DNA of 64,000 nucleotides. It comes from an uncultured Muribaculaceae bacterium (GTDB taxonomy: Bacteria; Bacteroidota; Bacteroidia; Bacteroidales; Muribaculaceae). Location of the stretch: NCBI GenBank assembly GCA_910584125.1, contig CAJTXU010000012.1, forward strand, positions 8,573 through 72,572, given 5' to 3'. Positions within the stretch are counted from its first letter, which is position 1. The number at the start of each line of letters is the position of its first letter. Below the pieces are notes generated by a model. The model did not search any database. It was given only the letters and a program-made list of their open reading frames with translations, and was not told the origin of the DNA. Both the position numbers and the translations under genes were made by a program. Below, in pieces: positions 56,787 through 64,000 of this stretch.

Positions 56787-58733
56787 TCAGTCTTCCTTAA
56801 GCACGTCGGCCAGACGGCTGTCGGTGTCGAAGACCTTGCGTATCTCCCTGTATACCCGGCGCGTATAGGGCAGGGCGAGGAGGTAGAAGATGATTCCCAA
56901 CGGGGCGAACCACATCAGCGCGCGCGACACGCCCGGCGACTTGAACGGATGCAGGATCCAGAGCGAGCGAACCACCGGGTAGCGGTTCAGCGCGTCAATC
57001 ACCTTGGCCGAGCGGGAGTCCGACAGATAGTTGACCAGAGTGTCGGCGGCGTCGCCTATCTCGTCGATCGGCGCCGCCGCGTATGCCCCCTGCCAGTATC
57101 GGCGATAGGAGGGACGCGGGCTGTGGGCGGCGAGCCATGCCGAGGCGAGCTGATGCAGGCGCTCGGCCATGGCGAGGCCGCGGCCCGGGTTGGTGTCGTA
57201 GATGATGACCTCCTTAAGCGGCACATGGCGCGACTCAGGCAGACCGAGGCGGCGGCGCAGCCACTCGCGGTAGAGGTCGGCGTTGAACACCGCCGAGTCG
57301 TTCATCGCCTTGTAGGTCACGAAGATGCCCAGCGGCAGCAGGATGAACGTCGACAGCCACATGCCGCACCAGACTATCCAGCGCCCGTCGCGCGCCAGTT
57401 TGTAGCCCGTGTTGTCGATGATGTAATATACAAGGAAGAGCAGCACCGAGATCACCAGCGGCGTGCCGAGTCCGCCCTTGCGGATGATGGCCCCGAGCGG
57501 CGCCCCGATGAAGAGGAAGATGATGCAGGCCACCGAGAGCGTGAACTTCTTGATCAGCTCGATTTGATGGCGGCGGAAGCGTGCCTTCTCGTCGTTGAGC
57601 TGCATGGCGCGGAACTCGATCTCGGTCTTGCGGCTGCGCAGTCTCTGGGACGCGCTGTTGAAAGTCGCGTCCAGCTCGCGCTGCGACATCGAGGCGAGCA
57701 GCGAGTCGAGGTCGAACGGGCGCACCCCCTTCGCGGCGTCCGCTTTCTTCGCGTTCTCCTTCGGCGCGGAGACGGCACCGGGTGATTCCCCGTAGGCCGG
57801 CGACGTCCCGGAGAGAAGCACCGGGAACATCGAGCGTTCGAACATATGGGCCGACTCGCGCCCCAGCGAGTCGATGCGCACGCTGAGCGAGTCGATGGTC
57901 TGCGTGAGCTGGGCCATGTTCTTGCCCACATACTGGTTGCGCATTCCCCCCTCGTCGAGGCGGTTGAAATTGGCGTCGAACGGTATGAGCACCTCCTTGT
58001 CGAGGAAAGTCTCGCGGCGGAAAGGCACGTTGCGGTCGGACGTGCGCTGCTCGCGCAGGTTCTCGAACTGCTCGCCGTTCCAGAGATGCAGATAGAGATA
58101 ACGCATGTCGGCCGTGAACGACAGGCGCGCCGAGTCGGCCACGAGTATCGTGGAGTTGTCGCCGCCGTTCGAGACGTCATAGATCATCACGCCCCGCAGC
58201 TGGCCCGACTCCTTGTCTTTCGACTTGACATAGAGGTTCCAGCCCGGAATCTGGTCGTAGAACGCCCCCTCCGGGATCTCGAGCTCGGGCGACTTCTGCC
58301 GGGCCGAGAAGAGCAGCGTCCACATCTTGACCTGGGCGCGGGGCAGCACGTCGTTCTGGAAGAAGAACGCCCCGACCGCCACCAGCGAGATGAAGATGAT
58401 CAGAGGGCTCATGGTCTTCACCAGCGAGACGCCGGCGGCCTTAATGGCCGTCAGCTCCGACTTCTCCCCGAGATTGCCGAAAGTCATCAGACTCGCCAGC
58501 AGGATGGCGAGGGGCAGCGCCATCGGCACCATGCTGACGGCGGCGTAGAAGAAAAGTTCGGCCAGAAGCCCCACCGACAGCCCTTTGCCCACCAGGTCGT
58601 CGATGTATCGCCACAGGAACTGCATCAGCACGATGAAGAGCACGATGAAAAATGTCATCGCGAAAAGTGGCAAAAAACTTTTTAAAATAAAGAGATATAA
58701 GCGTTTGACTACTCTCATTTGCTTGATTTGCAT
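56787..58733 (-). CDS. LptF/LptG family permease (lipopolysaccharide export)
   Basis: A 648-residue YjgP/YjgQ-family inner-membrane protein. Three N-terminal membrane helices (about 15-45, 55-85 and 105-130) flank MALPLAILLASLMTFGNLGE, a family hallmark; a periplasmic beta-jellyroll domain follows (about 140-260), and three more helices lie at about 405-490 with FLFIGAPLGAIIRKGGLGTP. Such proteins extract LPS from the inner membrane with LptB. It is longer than the E. coli proteins (about 360), as is common in Bacteroidetes, with extra charged segments about 290-400 and 500-640. LptF and LptG cannot be separated here. Confidence 0.87.
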   Translation of the reverse strand: MQIKQMRVVKRLYLFILKSFLPLFAMTFFIVLFIVLMQFLWRYIDDLVGKGLSVGLLAELFFYAAVSMVPMALPLAILLASLMTFGNLGEKSELTAIKAAGVSLVKTMSPLIIFISLVAVGAFFFQNDVLPRAQVKMWTLLFSARQKSPELEIPEGAFYDQIPGWNLYVKSKDKESGQLRGVMIYDVSNGGDNSTILVADSARLSFTADMRYLYLHLWNGEQFENLREQRTSDRNVPFRRETFLDKEVLIPFDANFNRLDEGGMRNQYVGKNMAQLTQTIDSLSVRIDSLGRESAHMFERSMFPVLLSGTSPAYGESPGAVSAPKENAKKADAAKGVRPFDLDSLLASMSQRELDATFNSASQRLRSRKTEIEFRAMQLNDEKARFRRHQIELIKKFTLSVACIIFLFIGAPLGAIIRKGGLGTPLVISVLLFLVYYIIDNTGYKLARDGRWIVWCGMWLSTFILLPLGIFVTYKAMNDSAVFNADLYREWLRRRLGLPESRHVPLKEVIIYDTNPGRGLAMAERLHQLASAWLAAHSPRPSYRRYWQGAYAAAPIDEIGDAADTLVNYLSDSRSAKVIDALNRYPVVRSLWILHPFKSPGVSRALMWFAPLGIIFYLLALPYTRRVYREIRKVFDTDSRLADVLKED

Positions 58734-58807
58734 CCTTCAGCGCCGACGGGCGTGAAAGTTTCAGGCTGTAAAGTTAAAAAAATTTAGTCAGACACGGAAA
58801 TTTTTTG

Positions 58808-58815
58808 TAATTTTG
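58808..58815 (+). promoter_or_regulatory. -7 promoter box of pta-ackA
   Basis: TAATTTTG, 25 bp before the pta ATG, with TTTA at 58783-58786 in the -33 position (spacer 21). Confidence 0.65.
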
Positions 58816-58840
58816 GGAAACAAAAACAAATCGTAAAATC

Positions 58841-59842
58841 ATGACACTGTTTGAAAGACTGACCAGGCGTGCCCAGGAGAACCGCCGTCGCCTGGTTCTT
58901 CCCGAGTCGTTGGAGCCCCGCACGCTGCAGGCTGCCAACCGAGTTATAGCATCCTCGATCGCCGACGTGACCTTCATCGGCAAGCGCGACGCCGTCCTCG
59001 CCAAGGCCTTCGAGCTGGGTCTGCCCGAGATAGAGAAGGCACGCTTCGTCGATCCCGAGGATACCGAATACACCGAGCCCTACGCCGAGCTGTTCAAGAA
59101 GCTGCGCGAGAAGAAGGGCGTGACGATCGACCAGGCCCGCGAGCAGGTGCGCAACCCCCTCTACTTGGGCTGCCTGATGATCAAGCGCGGCGACGCCGAC
59201 GCGATGGTGGCCGGCGCGCTGAGTCCGACGTCGCACGTGCTGCGCGCCGCGTTCCAGGTGCTCAAGACCAAGCCGGGCATCTCGGTGGTGAGCGGAGCGT
59301 TCATCATGCTGCTGCCCGAGGGCTGCTCGTTCGGCGACGACGGCATGCTCGTGTTCGCCGACTGCGCCGTCGTGCCCGACCCGACGGCCGAGGAGCTCGC
59401 CCAGATAGCTATCGAGACCGCCAAGACAACGCGCAACATCGCGGGCCTCGAGCCCCGCGTGGCGATGTGCAGTTTCTCGACCAAGGGCAGCGCGTCGCAC
59501 GAGCGCGTCGACAAGGTGATCGAGGCCACGCGCCTGGCGCGTGAGATGGATCCGAACCTCCTGCTCGACGGCGAACTGCAGTCGGACGCCGCCATCGTGC
59601 CCGCCGTGGGCAACATGAAGGCTCCCGGCAGCCCCGTGGCCGGACGCGCCAACACGCTGATATTCCCCTCGCTCGAGGTGGGCAACATCGCCTACAAGCT
59701 CGTGCAGCGTCTCGCCGGAGCCGGTGCCGTGGGCCCCATCCTGCAGGGCCTCGCAGCCCCCGTCAACGACCTCTCGCGCGGCGCGACGGTCGACGACATC
59801 GTCAACACAATCATCGTAACCTGCAACCAGGCAATTTCCTAA
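58841..59842 (+). CDS. pta: Phosphate acetyltransferase
   Basis: A 333-residue short-type Pta, converting acetyl-CoA and phosphate to acetyl phosphate. Family motifs include RLVLPESLEPRTLQAANRV (about 17-35), GALSPTSHVLRAAFQV (about 125-140) and the C-terminal MKAPGSPVAGRANTLIFPSL and GAVGPILQGLAAPVNDLSRG. It is directly followed by ackA, 3 bp later, the usual acetate-fermentation pair. Confidence 0.96.
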   Translation: MTLFERLTRRAQENRRRLVLPESLEPRTLQAANRVIASSIADVTFIGKRDAVLAKAFELGLPEIEKARFVDPEDTEYTEPYAELFKKLREKKGVTIDQAREQVRNPLYLGCLMIKRGDADAMVAGALSPTSHVLRAAFQVLKTKPGISVVSGAFIMLLPEGCSFGDDGMLVFADCAVVPDPTAEELAQIAIETAKTTRNIAGLEPRVAMCSFSTKGSASHERVDKVIEATRLAREMDPNLLLDGELQSDAAIVPAVGNMKAPGSPVAGRANTLIFPSLEVGNIAYKLVQRLAGAGAVGPILQGLAAPVNDLSRGATVDDIVNTIIVTCNQAIS

Positions 59843-59845
59843 GTC

Positions 59846-61048
59846 ATGAAGATATTAGTGCTCAACAACGGCAGCTCGAGCGTCAAATACAAGCTCATCG
59901 ACAGCTGCACCAAGGACGTCCTCGCAGAGGGGGGCGTGGAGAAAATCGGCCTCGCCGACTCGTTCATCAAGTTCAAGCTGGCCGACGGCTCCAAGGAGAC
60001 CGTCACCGTGTCTATGCCCGACCATAAGGAGGCCATCCGCCAGGTGTTCAAGGTGCTCACCGACCCTGAGAAGGGCGTGATCTCCGACCTCGGCGAGATC
60101 GGCGCCGTGGGTCACCGCGTGGTGCATGGCATGGAATACTTCAACAAGTCCGTGCTCATCACCCCCGAGGTGATCGAGAAGGTCAAGGAGTGCTACCCGG
60201 TTGCCCCGCTGCACAATCCGGCCAACATCATCGGCATCGAGGCCATCCTCGAGCTCCTGCCCGGCGTGCCCCAGGTGGCTGTGTTCGACACGGCCTTCCA
60301 TCAGACCATGCCCGCCAAGGCGTATATGTATGCCCTTCCCTATGAGGACTATACTAAATACGGCATCCGCCGCTACGGCTTCCACGGCACAAGCCACCGC
60401 TACGTGGCGCAGCGCGCCTGCGAGTTCCTTGGCCTCGACCCGAAGCACAGCCGCATCATCACGTGCCACATCGGCAACGGCGGCAGCATCACGGCCGTTC
60501 TCAACGGCGAGAGCGTCGACACGTCGATGGGCCTGACCCCGACCGAGGGCCTGATGATGGGCACGCGTGTGGGCGACGTCGATCCCGGCGCGCTGGTTTA
60601 CCTCATGGAGCGCACGGGTATGGACGCCGCCGCCCTGTCGAAGGTGATCAACAAGGAGAGCGGCGTGCTCGGCATCAGCGGCATCAGCAACGACATGCGC
60701 GACATCGAGGCCGGCATCGCGCGCGGCGACGAGCGCGCGCGTCTGGCCATGGACATGTATGAATACCGCATCATCAAGTATATCGGCGCGTACACGGCTG
60801 TGCTCGGCGGCGTCGACGCCATCGTCTTCACCGGCGGAGTGGGCGAGAACCAGACCGGCACCCGCGAGGTCATCTGCCGTCAGCTCAGCTATCTGGGCAT
60901 CACCTTCGACGCCGAGGCCAACAAGACGCGCGGCAAGGAGATCGTCATCTCCGGCCCCGATTCGAAAGTGAAGGTGGCGGTGATCCCCACCGACGAGGAA
61001 CTGATGATTGCGGAAGACACCGCCGCGATCGTTGGTGAGAAATGCTGA
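59846..61048 (+). CDS. ackA: Acetate kinase
   Basis: A 400-residue ASKHA-fold kinase making ATP and acetate from acetyl phosphate. The opening ILVLNNGSSSVKYKL, VFDTAFHQTMP (about 149-159), CHIGNGGSITAV (about 207-218) and FTGGVGENQ (about 329-337) are diagnostic. It ends overlapping lgt by 7 bp. Confidence 0.97.
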   Translation: MKILVLNNGSSSVKYKLIDSCTKDVLAEGGVEKIGLADSFIKFKLADGSKETVTVSMPDHKEAIRQVFKVLTDPEKGVISDLGEIGAVGHRVVHGMEYFNKSVLITPEVIEKVKECYPVAPLHNPANIIGIEAILELLPGVPQVAVFDTAFHQTMPAKAYMYALPYEDYTKYGIRRYGFHGTSHRYVAQRACEFLGLDPKHSRIITCHIGNGGSITAVLNGESVDTSMGLTPTEGLMMGTRVGDVDPGALVYLMERTGMDAAALSKVINKESGVLGISGISNDMRDIEAGIARGDERARLAMDMYEYRIIKYIGAYTAVLGGVDAIVFTGGVGENQTGTREVICRQLSYLGITFDAEANKTRGKEIVISGPDSKVKVAVIPTDEELMIAEDTAAIVGEKC

Positions 61049-61893
61049 GCGCGATAGTCTGGAACGCCGACCCGACGCTGTTCGAATTCGGTCCGTTGGC
61101 CGTGAGGTGGTACGGTCTGGCGTTCGCTGTCGGCTTCATCGTGGGCTACAATATCGTGGCGCGTATGTTCCGCCACGAGGGCGCCCCTGAGCGCTGGCTC
61201 GGCATCCTGCTGACCTACGTGGTGATAGCCACGGTGGTCGGCGCCCGCCTCGGCCATGTGTTCTTCTACGAATGGGACTATTATTCGGCCCATCCCGAGA
61301 AGATAATCCGCATCTGGGAAGGCGGTCTGGCGAGCCACGGCGGCACGATAGCCATCATCATCGCCTTGTTCATCTATTCGTGGCTGGTGACGAAGAAGCC
61401 GGCCTCGTGGGTGTTCGACAAGATAGTGGTGGCGATTGCGCTTGTCGGCGGACTGATCCGCCTCGGCAACCTGATGAACAGCGAGATCTACGGCGGTCCG
61501 ACCGACCTGCCGTGGGGTTTCGTCTTCGTCCGCGACGGGCAGACCGTGCCGGCGCACCCGACGCAGATCTACGAGGCTCTGTGTTATTTCGCGCTGTTCG
61601 CCCTGCTGATGTGGATGTACTGGAAGAGGAACGCCGAGGAGCGTCCCTGGCTGATCACCGGGGTTTTCTTCATCGGCATCTTCCTGCCGCGCTTCCTGAT
61701 CGAGTATGTCAAGAACGTTCAGGTGGAGTCAGAATATCAGATGATAGTCACCTACGGGATGAATCTCGGCCAGATGCTCAGCATCCCCTTCATACTGCTC
61801 GGAGTGGGACTTGTAGTGTGGGCCATGACCCGCCCGCGTCAGCATTTCGAGTTCCCGAACCGCTACGCCGACGAGCCGAAAGAGAAGAAGTGA
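61042..61893 (+). CDS. lgt: Prolipoprotein diacylglyceryl transferase
   Basis: A 283-residue inner-membrane enzyme that attaches diacylglycerol to lipobox cysteines. Seven hydrophobic segments are visible; the Lgt signature GGLIRLGNLMNSEIYGGPTD lies near residues 135-155, and HPTQIYEALCYF near 173-184 holds another conserved segment, with RWYGLAFAVGFIVGYNI near the start. It overlaps ackA by 7 bp and is last in the pta-ackA-lgt unit. It is functionally linked to the Lnb-like acyltransferase gene at 26.9 kb. Confidence 0.95.
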   Translation: MLSAIVWNADPTLFEFGPLAVRWYGLAFAVGFIVGYNIVARMFRHEGAPERWLGILLTYVVIATVVGARLGHVFFYEWDYYSAHPEKIIRIWEGGLASHGGTIAIIIALFIYSWLVTKKPASWVFDKIVVAIALVGGLIRLGNLMNSEIYGGPTDLPWGFVFVRDGQTVPAHPTQIYEALCYFALFALLMWMYWKRNAEERPWLITGVFFIGIFLPRFLIEYVKNVQVESEYQMIVTYGMNLGQMLSIPFILLGVGLVVWAMTRPRQHFEFPNRYADEPKEKK

Positions 61894-61903
61894 GGTCTTG
61901 GGA

Positions 61904-61955
61904 TCCTATATACAGCGGGCCGATGCACTTGTGCATCGGCCCGCTGTATATAGGA
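61904..61955. terminator. Perfect 25-bp hairpin after lgt
   Basis: Arms 61904-61928 and 61931-61955 are perfectly complementary, with a 2-nt gap. CCCTTT follows on the plus strand. It separates lgt from the convergent AbiE genes and is longer than needed for termination. Confidence 0.75.
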
Positions 61956-61982
61956 CCCTTTCAGCTATCGATGTCGGGCGTA

Positions 61983-62996
61983 TCATAAATTTCTTATTCT
62001 TGCTGTCAGTTCTTCCATTCGTTTAATCAATTCGTCGAATGACAGACTTTGTTCTTCATAGATGAAATGCTTTTGCATAGACTGATAATCCTTCTCCCAT
62101 TCTTTAATAATTGATTCATGCGGGATAAAAGATAATGTGGATGGTTTATGCCGGTCATAGTCGATGCCTTCTGCCTTGTTGAATATTGAACGGTGTTTCA
62201 CCACACTGTCATAAAGTGCTCTATCAGATATGGATTTGCCGAAGTCTGTATCCATAATCTTCTCGATGTCGTAGAGATGGCGGCTCATTCGCTTGCTTCG
62301 TGGATGCTCTTTTTGGAATTCTTCATGCAGCAGGAATATCTTTTCAAGAAAAGTGCGGGTAGGCATCACGGTTGGAAAGAGCACCTCCACATCTTCTTCC
62401 TCTTTGAGAATATCTGCCATGAAACTCCGTAAACATTTTTCTTCAACCGGCTCGTCCATTGAAAGACAGCTTATTTCAATTTTCACATTTGGTTCGACAT
62501 ACTCAGACACCTCCGGCAAAATTGATTTATATCGCACGAAAATCGTCGACGGGTGGGTAGTTGCCCGCAGTTCGGAGGTATTGCCGTCATTGTCTGTTCT
62601 TGTCAGCTCCGGCTCAACTCTGAAATCAACAATGCCCATCTTGTCAAGAGCTTCAGTCAGTTCCTCTGGTAGTTCTCGCACGATATAATGGCGAGCAGTT
62701 CGTCTTACTTTCGCCAATTGATTACCTGACGTTGATGTAATGCAGAATTTACCCTCGCGTCGCATGGCAATGTCGACATCTTCACTGAACCGGTTAATCA
62801 AATTCCAGCCCTTTGATAAAGACGTGCCTCCTTTGAATGACATTAGCCCGAAATGCCGTGTGTCTGACAATGCTTTAAGAACCATTGTAACCCACCAGTC
62901 TTTTTCTACCGCCAACTGTGGCAGATGCGTTTTTGCTGATGTTATTTCAAGGACATTAAGCCGATCTTCGATGCCTAATCGTTGCCAATGTTTCAT
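61983..62996 (-). CDS. abiEii: AbiEii-type nucleotidyltransferase toxin
   Basis: A 337-residue protein of the AbiEii/AbiGii family. The nucleotidyltransferase signature appears as FKGGTSLSKGW (54-64) followed by RFSEDVDIAM (69-78), giving the GGTS and ExDxD-type residues of the fold. Type IV AbiE systems arrest growth or abort phage infection; the toxin is thought to transfer nucleotides, for example to tRNA. It overlaps the upstream antitoxin gene by 4 bp (ATGA). Lower GC than the neighbours suggests transfer. Confidence 0.9.
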   Translation of the reverse strand: MKHWQRLGIEDRLNVLEITSAKTHLPQLAVEKDWWVTMVLKALSDTRHFGLMSFKGGTSLSKGWNLINRFSEDVDIAMRREGKFCITSTSGNQLAKVRRTARHYIVRELPEELTEALDKMGIVDFRVEPELTRTDNDGNTSELRATTHPSTIFVRYKSILPEVSEYVEPNVKIEISCLSMDEPVEEKCLRSFMADILKEEEDVEVLFPTVMPTRTFLEKIFLLHEEFQKEHPRSKRMSRHLYDIEKIMDTDFGKSISDRALYDSVVKHRSIFNKAEGIDYDRHKPSTLSFIPHESIIKEWEKDYQSMQKHFIYEEQSLSFDELIKRMEELTARIRNL

Positions 62997-63604
62997 TGCC
63001 GCATATTTTTTTTAATTATTCTTTGAATCCATGCCGGAGCGAGTAGTAAATCCTCTTGAAGATATGGATCGTTCATTCTGTCAATAAACCGACTTATTGC
63101 TTCATACTGCTCGCCCTTTATATTTTGCTCTCCTATTTCTCTTATGCCCTGTATTAACAAGGGCATTACACGCCCTTTTGCGGCGAAATTCCTGGGAGAG
63201 GCATGGCGAAATGATATTTTCCTGTCTCCTATCTTTATTGTTCGTGTTGACCCAGTCGTGATATAAGATAAATTCATAGGCACCTGAGTTGACAGGCCGA
63301 TTAGATTTGCCGCTGTACTGCCTGTCGGCAATATCTCACATTTGTCCCGGAGAGCTATCTCTTTTGCTATTTTTTCAAGCGGCACGGGAACTTTCCCGAA
63401 TCTGGAAACTTTGGGTTTTATATAAATACCATGCCCGGCTTTTTCAAGTACGCCGGAGAGGGTTGCTTCATATAGTATTTTTCTGATTGTTTCAGCAGCT
63501 CCCAAGCCGACATAATCAGATATAAAGAATATTGAGTGGGGTTGGCTTTCATCAATACTCCTCATAATGGAAATCTTAATATTTCCACGCTCCGCGTTAT
63601 TCAT
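62993..63604 (-). CDS. abiEi: AbiEi-type antitoxin (DUF6088)
   Basis: A 203-residue protein from the ATG at 63604 (MNNAERGNIKISIMRS). An N-terminal winged-helix-like part (IFFISDYVGLGAAETIRKIL, then GHGIYIKP) and the segment ILPTGSTAANLIGLSTQVP followed by YITTGSTRTIKIG are typical of DUF6088/AbiEi. It would neutralise the toxin indirectly and repress its own promoter, where a perfect palindrome is present. It is translated first and overlaps the toxin gene by 4 bp. Confidence 0.87.
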   Translation of the reverse strand: MNNAERGNIKISIMRSIDESQPHSIFFISDYVGLGAAETIRKILYEATLSGVLEKAGHGIYIKPKVSRFGKVPVPLEKIAKEIALRDKCEILPTGSTAANLIGLSTQVPMNLSYITTGSTRTIKIGDRKISFRHASPRNFAAKGRVMPLLIQGIREIGEQNIKGEQYEAISRFIDRMNDPYLQEDLLLAPAWIQRIIKKNMRQ

Positions 63605-63618
63605 TTTAATATTTATTA

Positions 63619-63647
63619 GCACCGAAATTTCTTAAATATTTCGGTGC
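63619..63647. promoter_or_regulatory. Palindromic operator candidate of the AbiE operon
   Basis: Perfect 10-bp inverted repeat GCACCGAAAT / ATTTCGGTGC with a 9-nt spacer, lying from the -7 box to just before the ATG at 63604. AbiEi antitoxins are known to bind inverted repeats in their promoter. Confidence 0.7.
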
Positions 63648-63677
63648 AAAGGTAACCAAATTATTTCGTCCCACAAA
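63647..63677 (-). promoter_or_regulatory. Promoter of the AbiE operon
   Basis: Minus strand TTTG (63674-63677), 19-nt spacer, TACCTTTG (63647-63654). Confidence 0.8.
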
Positions 63678-63803
63678 ATATTTCTTTGTTTTTCCTTGCG
63701 ATTATTGCGACGGAAGCCGAGCCGCTGCAGGGACGCACTCCGTGCCGCTTGCGATATTACAGAGTCGTCAAGAAGTTTCAAATTTCTCTTGCGTGGATTC
63801 TAT

Positions 63804-63836
63804 TGTAAAACTGCACCAACTTGGTGCAGTTTTACA
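63804..63836. repeat. Perfect 33-bp palindrome
   Basis: Arms of 16 bp (left arm TGTAAAACTGCACCAA) meet at a single central C (63820). It is followed by no long T-run. It could be an operator for a gene beyond the right edge or a bidirectional terminator. Apart from it and a possible -7 box, TAGTTTTG at 63958-63965, I see no gene in 63678-64000. Confidence 0.75.
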
Positions 63837-64000
63837 GAAGTTAGCGAATCAGGCAATCGTACACGATGGCTCGACATGATGTTTCATAACATTCCTCTGA
63901 AAGCATATGTAGTTGTTCTTAGTGCCTGAATTATAAATTTCTGACACAATGGTTCGGTAGTTTTGAGCTAATCGAATGATTACAAGGTTAATAAATGTGA

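Noticed and set aside
63696..63929. 77-aa plus-strand frame near the right edge
   Set aside because: It reads through the 33-bp palindrome and has unlikely composition (many Arg, Cys), no promoter and no recognised family.

Overview
The window looks like a chromosomal segment of a GC-rich member of the order Bacteroidales, most likely Muribaculaceae-like. Direct evidence is the recurring Bacteroidetes promoter (TTTG, 19-20 nt, then TAnnTTTG) in front of many genes, a 1140-residue SecA, SusC/porin-type outer-membrane genes, a YncE/BtuG-type B12 protein, DUF5074, DUF4105/Lnb, DUF3316 and PD-(D/E)XK AAA-ATPase families, and short C-terminal tails resembling type IX secretion sorting tails on secreted proteins. 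I found no rRNA or tRNA genes and no CRISPR array.

Layout. 0.5-3.5 kb: secreted GH13 amylase with two starch-binding modules. 3.6-9.1 kb: aspartate/asparagine module (aspA divergent from dcuB-type transporter, periplasmic asparaginase, porin), which would turn asparagine into fumarate for anaerobic respiration. 9.1-15.6 kb: an adenosylcobalamin-riboswitch operon (BtuB-like receptor, BtuG-like propeller, a large GLUG-repeat protein). 15.8-22 kb: a C10 peptidase with a frameshift beside its signal peptide, a C69 peptidase and an AAA-ATPase/nuclease-like gene. 22-33 kb: a membrane-tethered TPR-HTH regulator, a pseudouridine synthase with a long Gln-rich arm, asnS, Lnb-like acyltransferase, a phosphatase-fold protein and secA. 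33-46 kb: efflux pump, aspS, Nif3, a zinc-ribbon coiled-coil protein, the complete preQ1 pathway (queD, queE, queC, queF), manA, parC and DUF3316.

46-56 kb is the most unusual part. A FabH-like gene is followed by a complete pseudaminic acid set (pseB, pseC, a pseF-pseH fusion, pseG, pseI) that appears to be transcribed with two upstream GYF-domain membrane-protein genes. The promoter of that seven-gene unit is an exact 40-bp copy of the promoter of the next gene upstream, an AlbA_2/Schlafen-type putative regulator, so that gene is bracketed by direct repeats carrying a palindromic operator candidate.

56-64 kb: a lipoprotein, LptF/G-type permease, pta-ackA, lgt, and an AbiE toxin-antitoxin pair with a palindrome at its promoter. 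A second unexplained element is a 96-bp perfect repeat (267-362 and 15798-15893) that contains a -7 box and an intrinsic terminator about 50 nt apart, so each copy could be a complete small-RNA gene. Several short intergenic regions are filled with 9-10 bp tandem repeats. Functions are assigned from recognised motifs and context only; no database search was run.
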